From Candidatus Rhabdochlamydia sp. (GTDB lineage Bacteria > Chlamydiota > Chlamydiia > Chlamydiales > Rhabdochlamydiaceae), in the NCBI GenBank assembly GCA_030043495.1, contig JASHXO010000197.1, forward strand, positions 1 to 6,425: a stretch of 6,425 nucleotides of DNA, given 5' to 3'. The notes under the pieces are model-generated. The model had not been told where the DNA came from. It worked only from the letters and a program-made list of their open reading frames with translations, and made no database searches. Position 1 is the first letter of the stretch; each line of letters starts with the position of its first letter. This document shows, piece after piece, positions 1-6,167 of the stretch. Position numbers and translations under genes: made by a program.

Positions 1-44
1 AAAAGTATGTCGCTTCTAACTTTTCATCTTCGGCTAAAGGCAAG

Positions 45-437
45 ATGGTGAACGTCGTAGAAAAAAAACCGGAAGTGAAAAAGGTCATTGAGATTACTTC
101 GAAAGAGCATTTTGAAAAAGAATTGCGCGAAACAAACAGCGTTGTATTTGTCGATTTTTATGCGACATACTGCGGGCCGTGCCGAATGTTTAGCCCGCAA
201 TATGATACTTGGGCAAAAGAATACGGCAATAAAATAAAATTCCTGAAAGTTAATTCGGAAGTTGGCCGTGAGATTTTCAATAAATATCACATTCAGATCG
301 TCCCGACATTGGTTGTTTTTGATGAAAAAGGAAATGTGATCCGTAAAAACAGCGGCATCAAAGAAATTGCCGATCTTAAAAAGAATTTAGAGAGAACTCA
401 AAATAAAGAAAAGTTCTCCTCTCTAGATTTTAAGTGA
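45..437 (+). CDS. Thioredoxin-fold protein (CGPC active site)
   Basis: This is a thiol-disulfide oxidoreductase of the thioredoxin family. The active site CGPC is at residues 43-46, preceded by Tyr where classical thioredoxins have Trp. VDFYA (36-40) holds the buried Asp, and IVPTLVVF (85-92) holds the cis-Pro at 87 that shapes the substrate groove. The fold spans about residues 15-115, followed by a Lys-rich tail ending in KFSSLDFK. At 130 residues it is slightly longer than ordinary cytosolic thioredoxin (about 105). The ATG at 45 has a weak purine-rich AAAGG (36-40) 4 nt upstream. However, the frame stays open to the window edge (readable from base 3, with KYVASNFSSSAKGK before the Met), so the true start may lie outside and the protein may be longer. 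No signal peptide follows this Met. It may act as a cytoplasmic reductant; a different redox role is possible if it has an upstream extension. The fold is certain; the start is not. Confidence 0.88.
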   Translation: MVNVVEKKPEVKKVIEITSKEHFEKELRETNSVVFVDFYATYCGPCRMFSPQYDTWAKEYGNKIKFLKVNSEVGREIFNKYHIQIVPTLVVFDEKGNVIRKNSGIKEIADLKKNLERTQNKEKFSSLDFK

Positions 438-466
438 TGGTGATGTTCGTCCGTCCTCCGGCAGAA

Positions 467-491
467 AACCCAGGCCCTTAAGGCCTGGGTT
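467..491 (-). terminator. Intrinsic terminator, overlapping the end of the GT-like gene
   Basis: Perfect 10-bp GC-rich inverted repeat AACCCAGGCC / GGCCTGGGTT with a 5-nt loop. Read on the minus strand, the descending arm runs into TTTTC, so it fits a Rho-independent terminator for the gene at 478-1668. On the plus strand no T-tract follows, so it would be a poor terminator for the thioredoxin gene, although the stem could still protect that 3' end. The TAA stop of the minus-strand gene lies in the loop, so its last codons (Glu-Pro-Arg-Pro) form the ascending arm. Confidence 0.75.
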
Positions 492-1668
492 CACTCGCGG
501 TAAGCTTTTGCAAAATGGCTTTCCATTTCTCTAGTACGCGTTGCTTTCTCTTCTCATTGTACTCCCGCATTTTTTGACTGATTGCGGCACAGTCAGTTGT
601 TTTTAGAAGGTGTTCTAAATGCAGAAAAGAATCGAAATACTGTACATAGGGCATATTTTCTTCATCGTAAAAATCACAAGAATCAATCCAAAAGTTCACA
701 ATGTCGGGATCATTTAGGTTGTTCGGGTCTCCTTTGGTCGTTGGGAAAAAAGATTCATAGATCTTAAAAAAAGATAATTGCGATAGGACCCATTGAGGAG
801 CTTGAAAAAGAAGATCTCGCAGAAATTGCTTGCTGGGAAAAAATAAAGGGACATTGGCAGAATAAAGCTCGAACAAAGTCATTGTACTGATCTGATAGGG
901 AATATGAACAAATCCTTTGAAATCATAGAGATCTTGCCAAGCATATGGACCGGGTAACTCTGAATTTCCAATCAAACTCTCCGGACTTATGAATCTTTTG
1001 ATCACGTTCAAAAACGGGCACTTGAAGATGAAGCTTTCCTTTTTCCCCGTGTAATGAGCATTCGTGTACAGGCATAAACTGGGAATATGCTCGTTCTCTA
1101 TTCCAGTGTAATGTTTTATATATTGTTGATCGCCTTTGTTATTCGACACGATAATGATCTTGCCGTCCTCGACTCCTTTGTTAAGATAGTCATTGAGCCA
1201 TTTCCATTTATCAGGATAAAGAGTAAAAGGCTGTTCATATCTTGTGGTATTGACGACAATAATCGGCTTGTTTAACTTTTCATATAAAAGAGAGAAGGAG
1301 GGAGTATGCGTGACTATAAAGGCATCAAATTGGCTTAGATAGCCTTTATATTTTTCATAAAATTGATCGCACATTTCTTGGTTTAAGTTCCACCAAGTAT
1401 TTTCGTTGACGACTTCAACATAGTCTCTTTCTTTTCCAAATACCCATGTGTGGCCTGAAATGCTCCAATTAACGACTTCATGACCCAAAGATTCGAAGAT
1501 GGTTTTGATGTCTGCGATGACAGAGATATGTAAATCGAGATTAAAGAACCTAAGCTTCTTTTTTGATGCTGAGGAAAATGAATCTGAGGACGATCCTGTT
1601 TCTTCTCCATTAGAAAAAGAAAATAAGCTGAGGAAATAAACAAAAAAAAAGAAAATTTTTTTTAGCAT
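478..1668 (-). CDS. Exported GT-B-like (putative glycosyltransferase) protein
   Basis: A 396-residue protein that I cannot assign to a named family. It starts with a clear Sec signal or anchor (MLKK, then a Phe-rich hydrophobic run, possible cleavage after SNG at 19-21). A Ser-rich linker (25-35) follows, then a folded domain. LRFFNLDLHISVIADIK (39-55) followed by a GHEV...SGH stretch (62-73) resembles the first beta-alpha unit of GT-B enzymes. FIVTHTPSF (117-125) and PIIVVNTTRYEQP (135-147) look like later Rossmann strands. HIPYQISTMTLFELYSANVP (255-274) followed by LFFPS resembles the acceptor/donor loop of GT-B transferases (S/T...E...G/N.P). The start is supported by GAGGG, 7 nt upstream of the ATG. 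It lies 30 bp behind the methyltransferase gene and is probably co-transcribed. It ends inside a terminator hairpin. The A8 and T9 tracts just after the ATG are unusual. The glycosyltransferase role is inferred from fold-like motifs and not proven. Confidence 0.72.
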   Translation of the reverse strand: MLKKIFFFFVYFLSLFSFSNGEETGSSSDSFSSASKKKLRFFNLDLHISVIADIKTIFESLGHEVVNWSISGHTWVFGKERDYVEVVNENTWWNLNQEMCDQFYEKYKGYLSQFDAFIVTHTPSFSLLYEKLNKPIIVVNTTRYEQPFTLYPDKWKWLNDYLNKGVEDGKIIIVSNNKGDQQYIKHYTGIENEHIPSLCLYTNAHYTGKKESFIFKCPFLNVIKRFISPESLIGNSELPGPYAWQDLYDFKGFVHIPYQISTMTLFELYSANVPLFFPSKQFLRDLLFQAPQWVLSQLSFFKIYESFFPTTKGDPNNLNDPDIVNFWIDSCDFYDEENMPYVQYFDSFLHLEHLLKTTDCAAISQKMREYNEKRKQRVLEKWKAILQKLTASEPRP

Positions 1669-1698
1669 TTGTAGACCCTCGTATCAGAAGATTTTCTT

Positions 1699-2595
1699 TT
1701 ATGATTTAGGGATTGCTAAGTAATCAGCTGGCGCTTCAGGATCATTCAAATAGCGGAGTTCGTAGCCCAATTCTGCAATTTTATCGAGGACTGCTTGCTT
1801 TTGTTTCTCTGTGTCTTCGTTGAGCCAATTTGCACGGATGGAATTCCTTTGAATTTCGATTAAAATCAATGGCCGATTGTTTTTGATCGTCTCTATTGCA
1901 CCTTCGAGAACATCTAGCTCCATGTTTTCGACGTCAATTTTGATAAAAGAAACATTGATCAAATCGAAATCATCGAGCTTCAATACGGCTGTATCTCCTT
2001 GCTCATCAGGAACAATAAAGGCGGCCCCTTCATTGTAGAGATCTGCATGAATTAAATTTGCAAATCCACGTTCTTTTCCGATCGCACAGCGCACAGGATA
2101 GACATTGAAGCATTCATTGAGAGACAAATTCATGCAGAGTTCCCGATAAATTTTTTTGTGGGGTTCAAAAGCTACGACATATCCATTAGGACCAACGCAA
2201 TTTGACATTGTTACCGCATGAGTACCGATATGTGCACCCATATCAATTACAGTACTGCCGGGTTTGATTAAAAGCTGCATCAGTTGGCCATGCCCTTTTT
2301 CCCAGCCTTTATTAAATCGAATGGAGTCCTTTATATAGTCATTTTGGTCGATAAAAAATTGATCATTTCGATCAGTACGGTAAACTTGATAGGCATCGAA
2401 AGGGAAGTGATCAATGTAACTGATATCTTCAGCAAAATGATGTGAAATTTTCCATTCGCCTAAGGCATATTGAAATAGACAAAAGCCTTGGTTGTAGATA
2501 GAAAATGCACCCTCTTTAATGCTTTGCTCGGTTCCATTGATAAAATTTAAATGCATGGACAAGATGCTAACGATAAGACATATGAATCGATACAT
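1699..2595 (-). CDS. FkbM-family SAM-dependent methyltransferase with signal peptide
   Basis: A class I methyltransferase of the FkbM type. Motif I is VIDMGAHIGTHAV (116-128), the SAM-binding glycine loop. VVAFEPH (140-146) ends strand 2 with the acidic residue that binds the ribose of SAM. FIKIDVENMELDVLEG (217-232) is the hallmark FkbM IDVEG-like motif with one substitution (Asn for Gly), followed by PLILIEI (242-248). FkbM enzymes usually O-methylate sugars or natural products. This one begins with a hydrophobic segment (residues 3-20, MYRFICLIVSILSMHLNFIN) that looks like a Sec signal or membrane anchor, which is odd for an enzyme needing SAM. The start is supported by GAGG (complement of 2601-2604), 5 nt upstream. 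It is first in a two-gene run with the GT-B-like gene, so the pair may modify the same glycan or acceptor. The substrate is unknown. Confidence 0.88.
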   Translation of the reverse strand: MYRFICLIVSILSMHLNFINGTEQSIKEGAFSIYNQGFCLFQYALGEWKISHHFAEDISYIDHFPFDAYQVYRTDRNDQFFIDQNDYIKDSIRFNKGWEKGHGQLMQLLIKPGSTVIDMGAHIGTHAVTMSNCVGPNGYVVAFEPHKKIYRELCMNLSLNECFNVYPVRCAIGKERGFANLIHADLYNEGAAFIVPDEQGDTAVLKLDDFDLINVSFIKIDVENMELDVLEGAIETIKNNRPLILIEIQRNSIRANWLNEDTEKQKQAVLDKIAELGYELRYLNDPEAPADYLAIPKS

Positions 2596-2664
2596 TTTCG
2601 CCTCGAGTTATTAAAACACTCTTAAGATGTTTTTGGAGAAAAATAAAATGACTGTGAAGATAAA
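2596..2664 (-). promoter_or_regulatory. Gap upstream of the FkbM gene, possible weak hairpin or promoter
   Basis: 69 bp of AT-rich sequence between the lysozyme-like gene and the FkbM gene. It holds a 6-bp AT-rich inverted repeat, AAAACA (2613-2618) / TGTTTT (2628-2633), around CTTAAG, which on the minus strand is followed by AATAAC. It also holds the GAGG ribosome site for the FkbM gene. The hairpin is too weak to call a terminator. I see no convincing -35/-10 pair, so whether all three minus-strand genes share one transcript is open. Confidence 0.25.
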
Positions 2665-3474
2665 TCAAGAGTTTTTATTTGATGTGTACGAATCAATCCG
2701 CTTGAGCCAGCCTGGAAGCCAATGTTCTTCCTGGCGTTCGCGGGGAGCATTTTGAACCCTGCGTCTGATGATCATTTTGGCCGTTTCGGCAAAGGCCAAA
2801 AGAGGATCTTTTATATTGCCTGGCATTTCTTGGAGGACTTGTTTCAATCCCCAGCCCTGTCCAGAGTAGCGTTCGGTTTGCAAAGTGCCTGCTCCTTTGA
2901 AATTGAGATAATCAATCAGGGCATATTTCCCCTGTGATGTTTGACCGATTGATTCGATTTTGCATAAGAGATCTGTTTTTTCCGGCTCGGGCAAATCGGA
3001 GAATACTTTCTGAAGCGTTTGTTCGAATCGTGCGACGATGAAAGCAGCCTGTAAGGAAATTGTTCCGGACAAAAGAGTTTGCAGTTCTTTTTTCTTTGTT
3101 TCAGAAGCGTTTGCCAAAAATTCCTGATGAGAATTCCACGGACAGCCTTGACTCTCTTTTAGCCAATGGGGATACTTGATTCCCCGAGCATTAAAGAAAA
3201 TAAGAAGGGAAGGAAATGTTTCTTCAAATGGTCCTTTGACTCCTTTGGGATACCAAATGAAATGACCGATTCCCAAAGAAGCAAAATTTTCTCTTTCGTT
3301 CCACCACACGAGTTTTTCTGTTTTGCCACTGCATTCATTTAAAAAGATTCGACGACCGATCTGTTCTCCTTCTTCATTGGTGATTTCCCACGAGAGAAGG
3401 GAAAAAGACAACAACAAGCTAAAAATCAGAAAGCCACGGTGAAAAAAGCTGAAATTCATTAGACTGTTTCGCAT
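2665..3474 (-). CDS. Exported conserved protein with a lysozyme-like motif
   Basis: A 269-residue protein with an N-terminal signal peptide: a short basic region, then the hydrophobic core FLIFSLLLSFSLLS (15-28). The mature part holds IGRRIFLNECSGK (39-51), WWNERENFASLGIGH (57-71) and FIWYPKG. Further on are CPW (111-113), GKYALIDYLNFKG (182-194) and ERYSGQGWGLKQVL (201-214). I recall this motif set from conserved 'hypothetical' proteins of several Gram-negative groups. SLGIGH next to a Glu resembles the TIGIGH motif of T4-type lysozymes, so a peptidoglycan-acting or lysozyme-like fold is a reasonable guess; Glu47 or Glu60 are candidate acids. The start is uncertain: the ATG at 3474 lacks a Shine-Dalgarno and overlaps the start of the divergent porin gene, and Met6 (ATG ending at 3459) gives an equally good signal peptide but also no clear ribosome site. 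The next gene on the same strand begins 69 bp downstream. Confidence 0.8.
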   Translation of the reverse strand: MRNSLMNFSFFHRGFLIFSLLLSFSLLSWEITNEEGEQIGRRIFLNECSGKTEKLVWWNERENFASLGIGHFIWYPKGVKGPFEETFPSLLIFFNARGIKYPHWLKESQGCPWNSHQEFLANASETKKKELQTLLSGTISLQAAFIVARFEQTLQKVFSDLPEPEKTDLLCKIESIGQTSQGKYALIDYLNFKGAGTLQTERYSGQGWGLKQVLQEMPGNIKDPLLAFAETAKMIIRRRVQNAPRERQEEHWLPGWLKRIDSYTSNKNS

Positions 3475-4444
3475 GTTCAGATTTTTTATTCTTTATCTTA
3501 GCACAGGATTGTTCTTTTGCCATTGCTATTCTGAGGAGCCGAGCAAAAGGGGATTTTTTACCGATGTCGCGCTTTTGTATTGGAAAGCTCATGAAGCGGG
3601 CTTAAGCTTTGCAGTGGACAGCACTTCAGTTGCTAAGCTTGCTCCCCACTCCAAAGTTGACAATCCTGAGTTCGAATGGGATTTTGGTTTTAAGGTAGGC
3701 TTAGGATATCGTTTCCCTCACGATCGATGGAACCTCCAACTTCAGTTCACTTTTTTTCAGACTCATACAGATGATGAAAAAAAAACACGAGATGGCGATC
3801 TTCTCTTTCTCCTTTGGCAAAAATCAACCTCTGGCGGTCCTTTTTTTGCCGAAGAGGCCAAAATGCATTGGCGTCTCCATTTAGGACTTGTCGATTTAAT
3901 GCTCAGCAAATTTTATGAAGTGTCAAAGAGTCTTTTCTTAACCCCTGAAGTCGGGATACGGGCGGGATCTGTGCGACAGAAGTACTATCTTGATTATAGC
4001 GGCGGGAATTTTCCGGATGGTAGGGATGAGATCATTCACATGAAGAATAAATATTTCGGAACTGGACCCAATATCGGTCTTTTAGGTCAGTGGTCCTTAG
4101 GCGAGGATTTTAGTTTATTTGCTCAAAGCTTGTTCAGCTTGCTTTTTGGCGAATTTTATCTGCATCAAGACGAGTATTCAGGCAAAGAAAAACTTCTGGG
4201 AGTCCATGACATTTTTCCGGCCTCTGCGGCAATTATAGACCTTGGCGCTGGCATTTGCTGGCAACATTGTTTTCGCGGAGCCCTAAAGCGGCTGAAATTA
4301 GAACTTGCCTGGGACGAGCTGCTGTTTTTCTCTCAAAATCAGTTTTTGCATTTTACAAGTGCAGAAGCTCCCGGGGTTTTTTTTGCAAATCAAGAGGATC
4401 TTGTCGTTTCAGGAGTCGAGTTCAACATGCGTTTTGATTTCTAG
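3473..4444 (+). CDS. Lpg1974/MOMP-like outer-membrane beta-barrel protein
   Basis: A 323-residue outer-membrane protein. A signal peptide covers about residues 1-20 (hydrophobic FFILYLSTGLFF, likely cleavage near CYS-EE). The mature start GFFTDVALLYWKAHEAGLSF is typical of the Lpg1974 / Legionella-Chlamydia MOMP-like family, which I recognise by its D.LYWKA..GL.FAV opening. Alternating aromatic strands follow: WDFGFKVGLGYRFPHDRW, FTFFQTHT, WRLHLGLVDLMLSKFYEVS and LFLTPEVGIRAG. The protein ends in NMRFDF, with the terminal Phe needed for BAM-mediated barrel insertion. The probable role is a porin or structural surface protein. No Shine-Dalgarno is visible before the ATG, which shares CATG with the divergent gene. 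The frame is open upstream to 3443 with only non-ATG codons, so a rarer start such as CTG cannot be excluded. It converges on the efflux permease with a 37-bp gap. Confidence 0.85.
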   Translation: MFRFFILYLSTGLFFCHCYSEEPSKRGFFTDVALLYWKAHEAGLSFAVDSTSVAKLAPHSKVDNPEFEWDFGFKVGLGYRFPHDRWNLQLQFTFFQTHTDDEKKTRDGDLLFLLWQKSTSGGPFFAEEAKMHWRLHLGLVDLMLSKFYEVSKSLFLTPEVGIRAGSVRQKYYLDYSGGNFPDGRDEIIHMKNKYFGTGPNIGLLGQWSLGEDFSLFAQSLFSLLFGEFYLHQDEYSGKEKLLGVHDIFPASAAIIDLGAGICWQHCFRGALKRLKLELAWDELLFFSQNQFLHFTSAEAPGVFFANQEDLVVSGVEFNMRFDF

Positions 4445-4481
4445 AAAAACAGAGGCAGATTTCCATTTGCAAGTCGACTTT
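4445..4481. other. Short convergent intergenic gap
   Basis: 37 bp separate the tail-to-tail porin and efflux-permease genes. It contains the perfect 10-bp palindrome AAGTCGACTT (4471-4480), which has no loop and no adjacent T-run and so is not a convincing terminator. I see no other structured signal. Termination between these genes is therefore unresolved or Rho-dependent. Confidence 0.4.
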
Positions 4482-6029
4482 CTATGTGACTTTGTCGCTG
4501 ACAAACCCGCTGCGGCGTAAGAAAAATGTCAAGGTGAAGATCAAAAGCAATATGATCAAGATCATCCCCATCAGATAAAAACAATCGTCTAGTGCCAAAG
4601 AAGTGGATTCGCGTTGCAAATAGTATTCGAGTTCAGCATTGGCGATTTCACCGTGCAAATTAATCTGTCCAGCTTTGGAAAAAAATTCTTGCGTTTCTGG
4701 AGATAGGACAGTGAGTTTGCTACCCAGTCGATCATGATAAAATACTTGTCTGCGCAACCATATCGTCGAATAAATCGAGGCGCCAAAGCCACTGGCCAAG
4801 GCGCGGAAAACTTGAAATAAACCGAGGACGTGAAGGTGGTCTTCTTTGGGGAAGCTATGAAAAGAGATCCTTAAAATCGGTGCTAGGAAAAAGGCCAGTC
4901 CAATTCCTGCGAGGATCCTTGAGAAAGCAATCCTTCCGAAATTGATCTCGATGTTGAAAAGCATTGTATGAAAACAGGATATCGCCAGAAAAATGATCGA
5001 AAGGGCCAAAAAAAAGCGGTTGTCAATTTTACGAACTTTTTCATCGATGATAAACATGGGAAATAATCCCGAGATAGCCATGGTGCCGATAAGAATGGCT
5101 ATCCAATCAGGTGTATATTTTACCCAAAGGTTCAGCCATAAGGACAAGAGGATGACCATTCCAAAATAAGCAGAAAACAAGATGCTTAAATTTAAAAGAG
5201 CAAAAGAAAAATAAGGATTTGTAAGCATACGGAGATTAAGAATCGGGTAAGGATGATTGAACTCCCAGATGATAAAATAAATAAGGAATAGGACTCCAAT
5301 AACGGTGAGTGAGATAATCAGCTGAGAGCGAAACCAATCCAGTTGTTGGCCAGTGTTGATAACAAAGCCTAGACAGAATACCGCAATAAAGAAAGAAAAA
5401 TAGCCGATGGGATCAAAAGAAGAGTTTTGATTTATTTGATCTTGAGAATCAAAGCTTTTAAGTCTATGCCAAAGATAAAAGGCTAAAAATAGTATTAATG
5501 GAAGATTGAAATAAAAAACCCAGCGCCAGTTCCAATCATAAGCCATCCAGCCGCCCCAGCAGGCTCCAATCACTGGACTAATCGTAAGAATCGATATTGT
5601 GATCGAAGTAAAAAGGTTGCGTTTTTCAACAGGTGCAAGTTTTGAAGTCAAATGAAAGATCAAGGCATAAAAGGGGCCGCAGGAAAAACCTTGTAAAAAT
5701 CGCGCAGCAATAAAAAATGGATAGTTGGGCGCAATCGCGCAAACGAAAGAAAAAAGAGCAAAGAGAACCATGGTAAAGACTAAAATTCTCGCTGCACCAA
5801 CTTTACCGAGTAATATTCTACCCAAAGGAATGCTCAGAGTATTTCCCAAAGCGTAAAAAGTAGCTGTATAACAGGTAATGTCATTGCTTCCTCCCAAGTC
5901 TCCGACGATATAAGGAGAGGCCATGATCGTGAGTGTGAAATTGAAAACGGCCGTAAATAATACACAAAAAAGAGCTGTGTACAAAAAATTATCCGGCAGG
6001 CGTTTAAGAGCATGTTTACAAATTACCAT
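4482..6029 (-). CDS. emrB: EmrB/QacA-type (DHA2) MFS multidrug efflux permease
   Basis: A 515-residue inner-membrane proton-coupled drug exporter of the 14-helix DHA2 family. Visible marks are RFLQGFSCG (110-118, motif B with RxxQG), SPVIGACWGGW (151-161, the antiporter motif C) and WRWVFYFNLP (168-177, the DHA2 'WRW.F..N.P' signature). NLRMLTNPYF (265-274) precedes the second half. A large loop at about 430-480 lies before the last helix (about 485-504), as is usual for EmrB. Motif A (GRILLGKVGAAR, 70-81) is degenerate because the usual Asp-Arg is missing. It follows the EmrA-like gene on the same strand and would work with it. The annotated ATG (6029) lies inside an inserted hairpin element and lacks a Shine-Dalgarno. 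Residues 1-8 come from the element, and residues from about Lys9-Arg10 onward are native. The family call is strong; the start is a product of the insertion. Confidence 0.9.
   Translation of the reverse strand: MVICKHALKRLPDNFLYTALFCVLFTAVFNFTLTIMASPYIVGDLGGSNDITCYTATFYALGNTLSIPLGRILLGKVGAARILVFTMVLFALFSFVCAIAPNYPFFIAARFLQGFSCGPFYALIFHLTSKLAPVEKRNLFTSITISILTISPVIGACWGGWMAYDWNWRWVFYFNLPLILFLAFYLWHRLKSFDSQDQINQNSSFDPIGYFSFFIAVFCLGFVINTGQQLDWFRSQLIISLTVIGVLFLIYFIIWEFNHPYPILNLRMLTNPYFSFALLNLSILFSAYFGMVILLSLWLNLWVKYTPDWIAILIGTMAISGLFPMFIIDEKVRKIDNRFFLALSIIFLAISCFHTMLFNIEINFGRIAFSRILAGIGLAFFLAPILRISFHSFPKEDHLHVLGLFQVFRALASGFGASIYSTIWLRRQVFYHDRLGSKLTVLSPETQEFFSKAGQINLHGEIANAELEYYLQRESTSLALDDCFYLMGMILIILLLIFTLTFFLRRSGFVSDKVT
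6005..6007. repeat. Target-site duplication, left copy (TAA)
   Basis: TAA immediately outside the left terminal repeat, matched by TAA at 6168-6170 directly outside the right one. Three bases can match by chance. The support comes from their exact placement at the symmetric ends and from the frame restoration obtained when one copy and the element are removed. Confidence 0.5.
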
Positions 6030-6167
6030 AGTTCGCTTTTTGTGACTTTTTTCGCATCTTCTAATGCCGCTTCTTGCCCTACTTTATAAGTATGTGCTTC
6101 GAAGCGGCATTAAAACCTGCAAAAAAATTTATCAAAAATCAAGCTATAATCATTTGTAAACATGCTC
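6008..6167. mobile_element. MITE-like palindromic insertion between emrA and emrB
   Basis: A 160-bp element with perfect 16-bp terminal inverted repeats, GAGCATGTTTACAAAT at 6008-6023 and its reverse complement at 6152-6167. A perfect inner 12-bp repeat TAATGCCGCTTC / GAAGCGGCATTA lies at 6062-6073 and 6101-6112, and the loop is 6074-6100. The arms between these also match imperfectly. Hand alignment of 6007-6073 against the other arm gives 54 of 67 Watson-Crick pairs, 5 more that are G-U in minus-strand RNA, and one 1-nt bulge. It is flanked by TAA on both sides (6005-6007, 6168-6170), consistent with a 3-bp target duplication. There is no coding capacity, so it would be non-autonomous. A TNA duplication with GAG ends recalls the IS1031 group of IS5-family elements, but that assignment is from memory and tentative. 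A native RNA hairpin is the main alternative. Confidence 0.72.
6062..6112 (-). repeat. Inner stem-loop of the palindromic element
   Basis: Perfect 12-bp inverted repeat with a 27-nt loop that forms the tip of the long hairpin. The right arm also sits in a second perfect palindrome, GCTTCGAAGC (6096-6105), so GAAGC could pair either with the distant GCTTC at 6069-6073 or with the adjacent one. There is no T-tract on either side, so a terminator role is not supported. Confidence 0.7.

Noticed and set aside
24..290. An 88-codon minus-strand reading frame opposite the thioredoxin gene.
   Set aside because: It is the antisense shadow of a clear thioredoxin coding sequence and has no recognisable domain.
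1383..1643. An 86-codon minus-strand frame inside the GT-like gene, considered as a frameshift product.
   Set aside because: It lacks domain features and a ribosome site; the main frame is continuous with signal peptide and conserved-looking motifs.
2613..2633. AT-rich inverted repeat AAAACA/TGTTTT considered as a terminator of the lysozyme-like gene.
   Set aside because: The 6-bp stem has a single G-C pair and the T-run is short, so it is too weak to call.
4471..4480. Perfect palindrome AAGTCGACTT between the convergent porin and permease genes, considered as a terminator or operator.
   Set aside because: It has no loop and no T-tract, and extending it outward fails at once. A 10-bp palindrome alone is easily found by chance.
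4491..4505. Small hairpin TTTGTC-GCT-GACAAA inside the end of the permease gene.
   Set aside because: Only 6 bp with an AT-rich stem and no T-run on the minus strand; not convincing as a terminator.
6083..6088. TATAAA on the minus strand in the hairpin loop, considered as an element-borne -10 box for emrB.
   Set aside because: At 16-19 bp upstream I find no sequence close to TTGACA, and the loop is AT-rich, so the match alone is weak.
6062..6112. Inner 12-bp stem-loop considered as a Rho-independent terminator between emrA and emrB.
   Set aside because: No T-tract follows on either strand; on the minus strand A-rich sequence follows.
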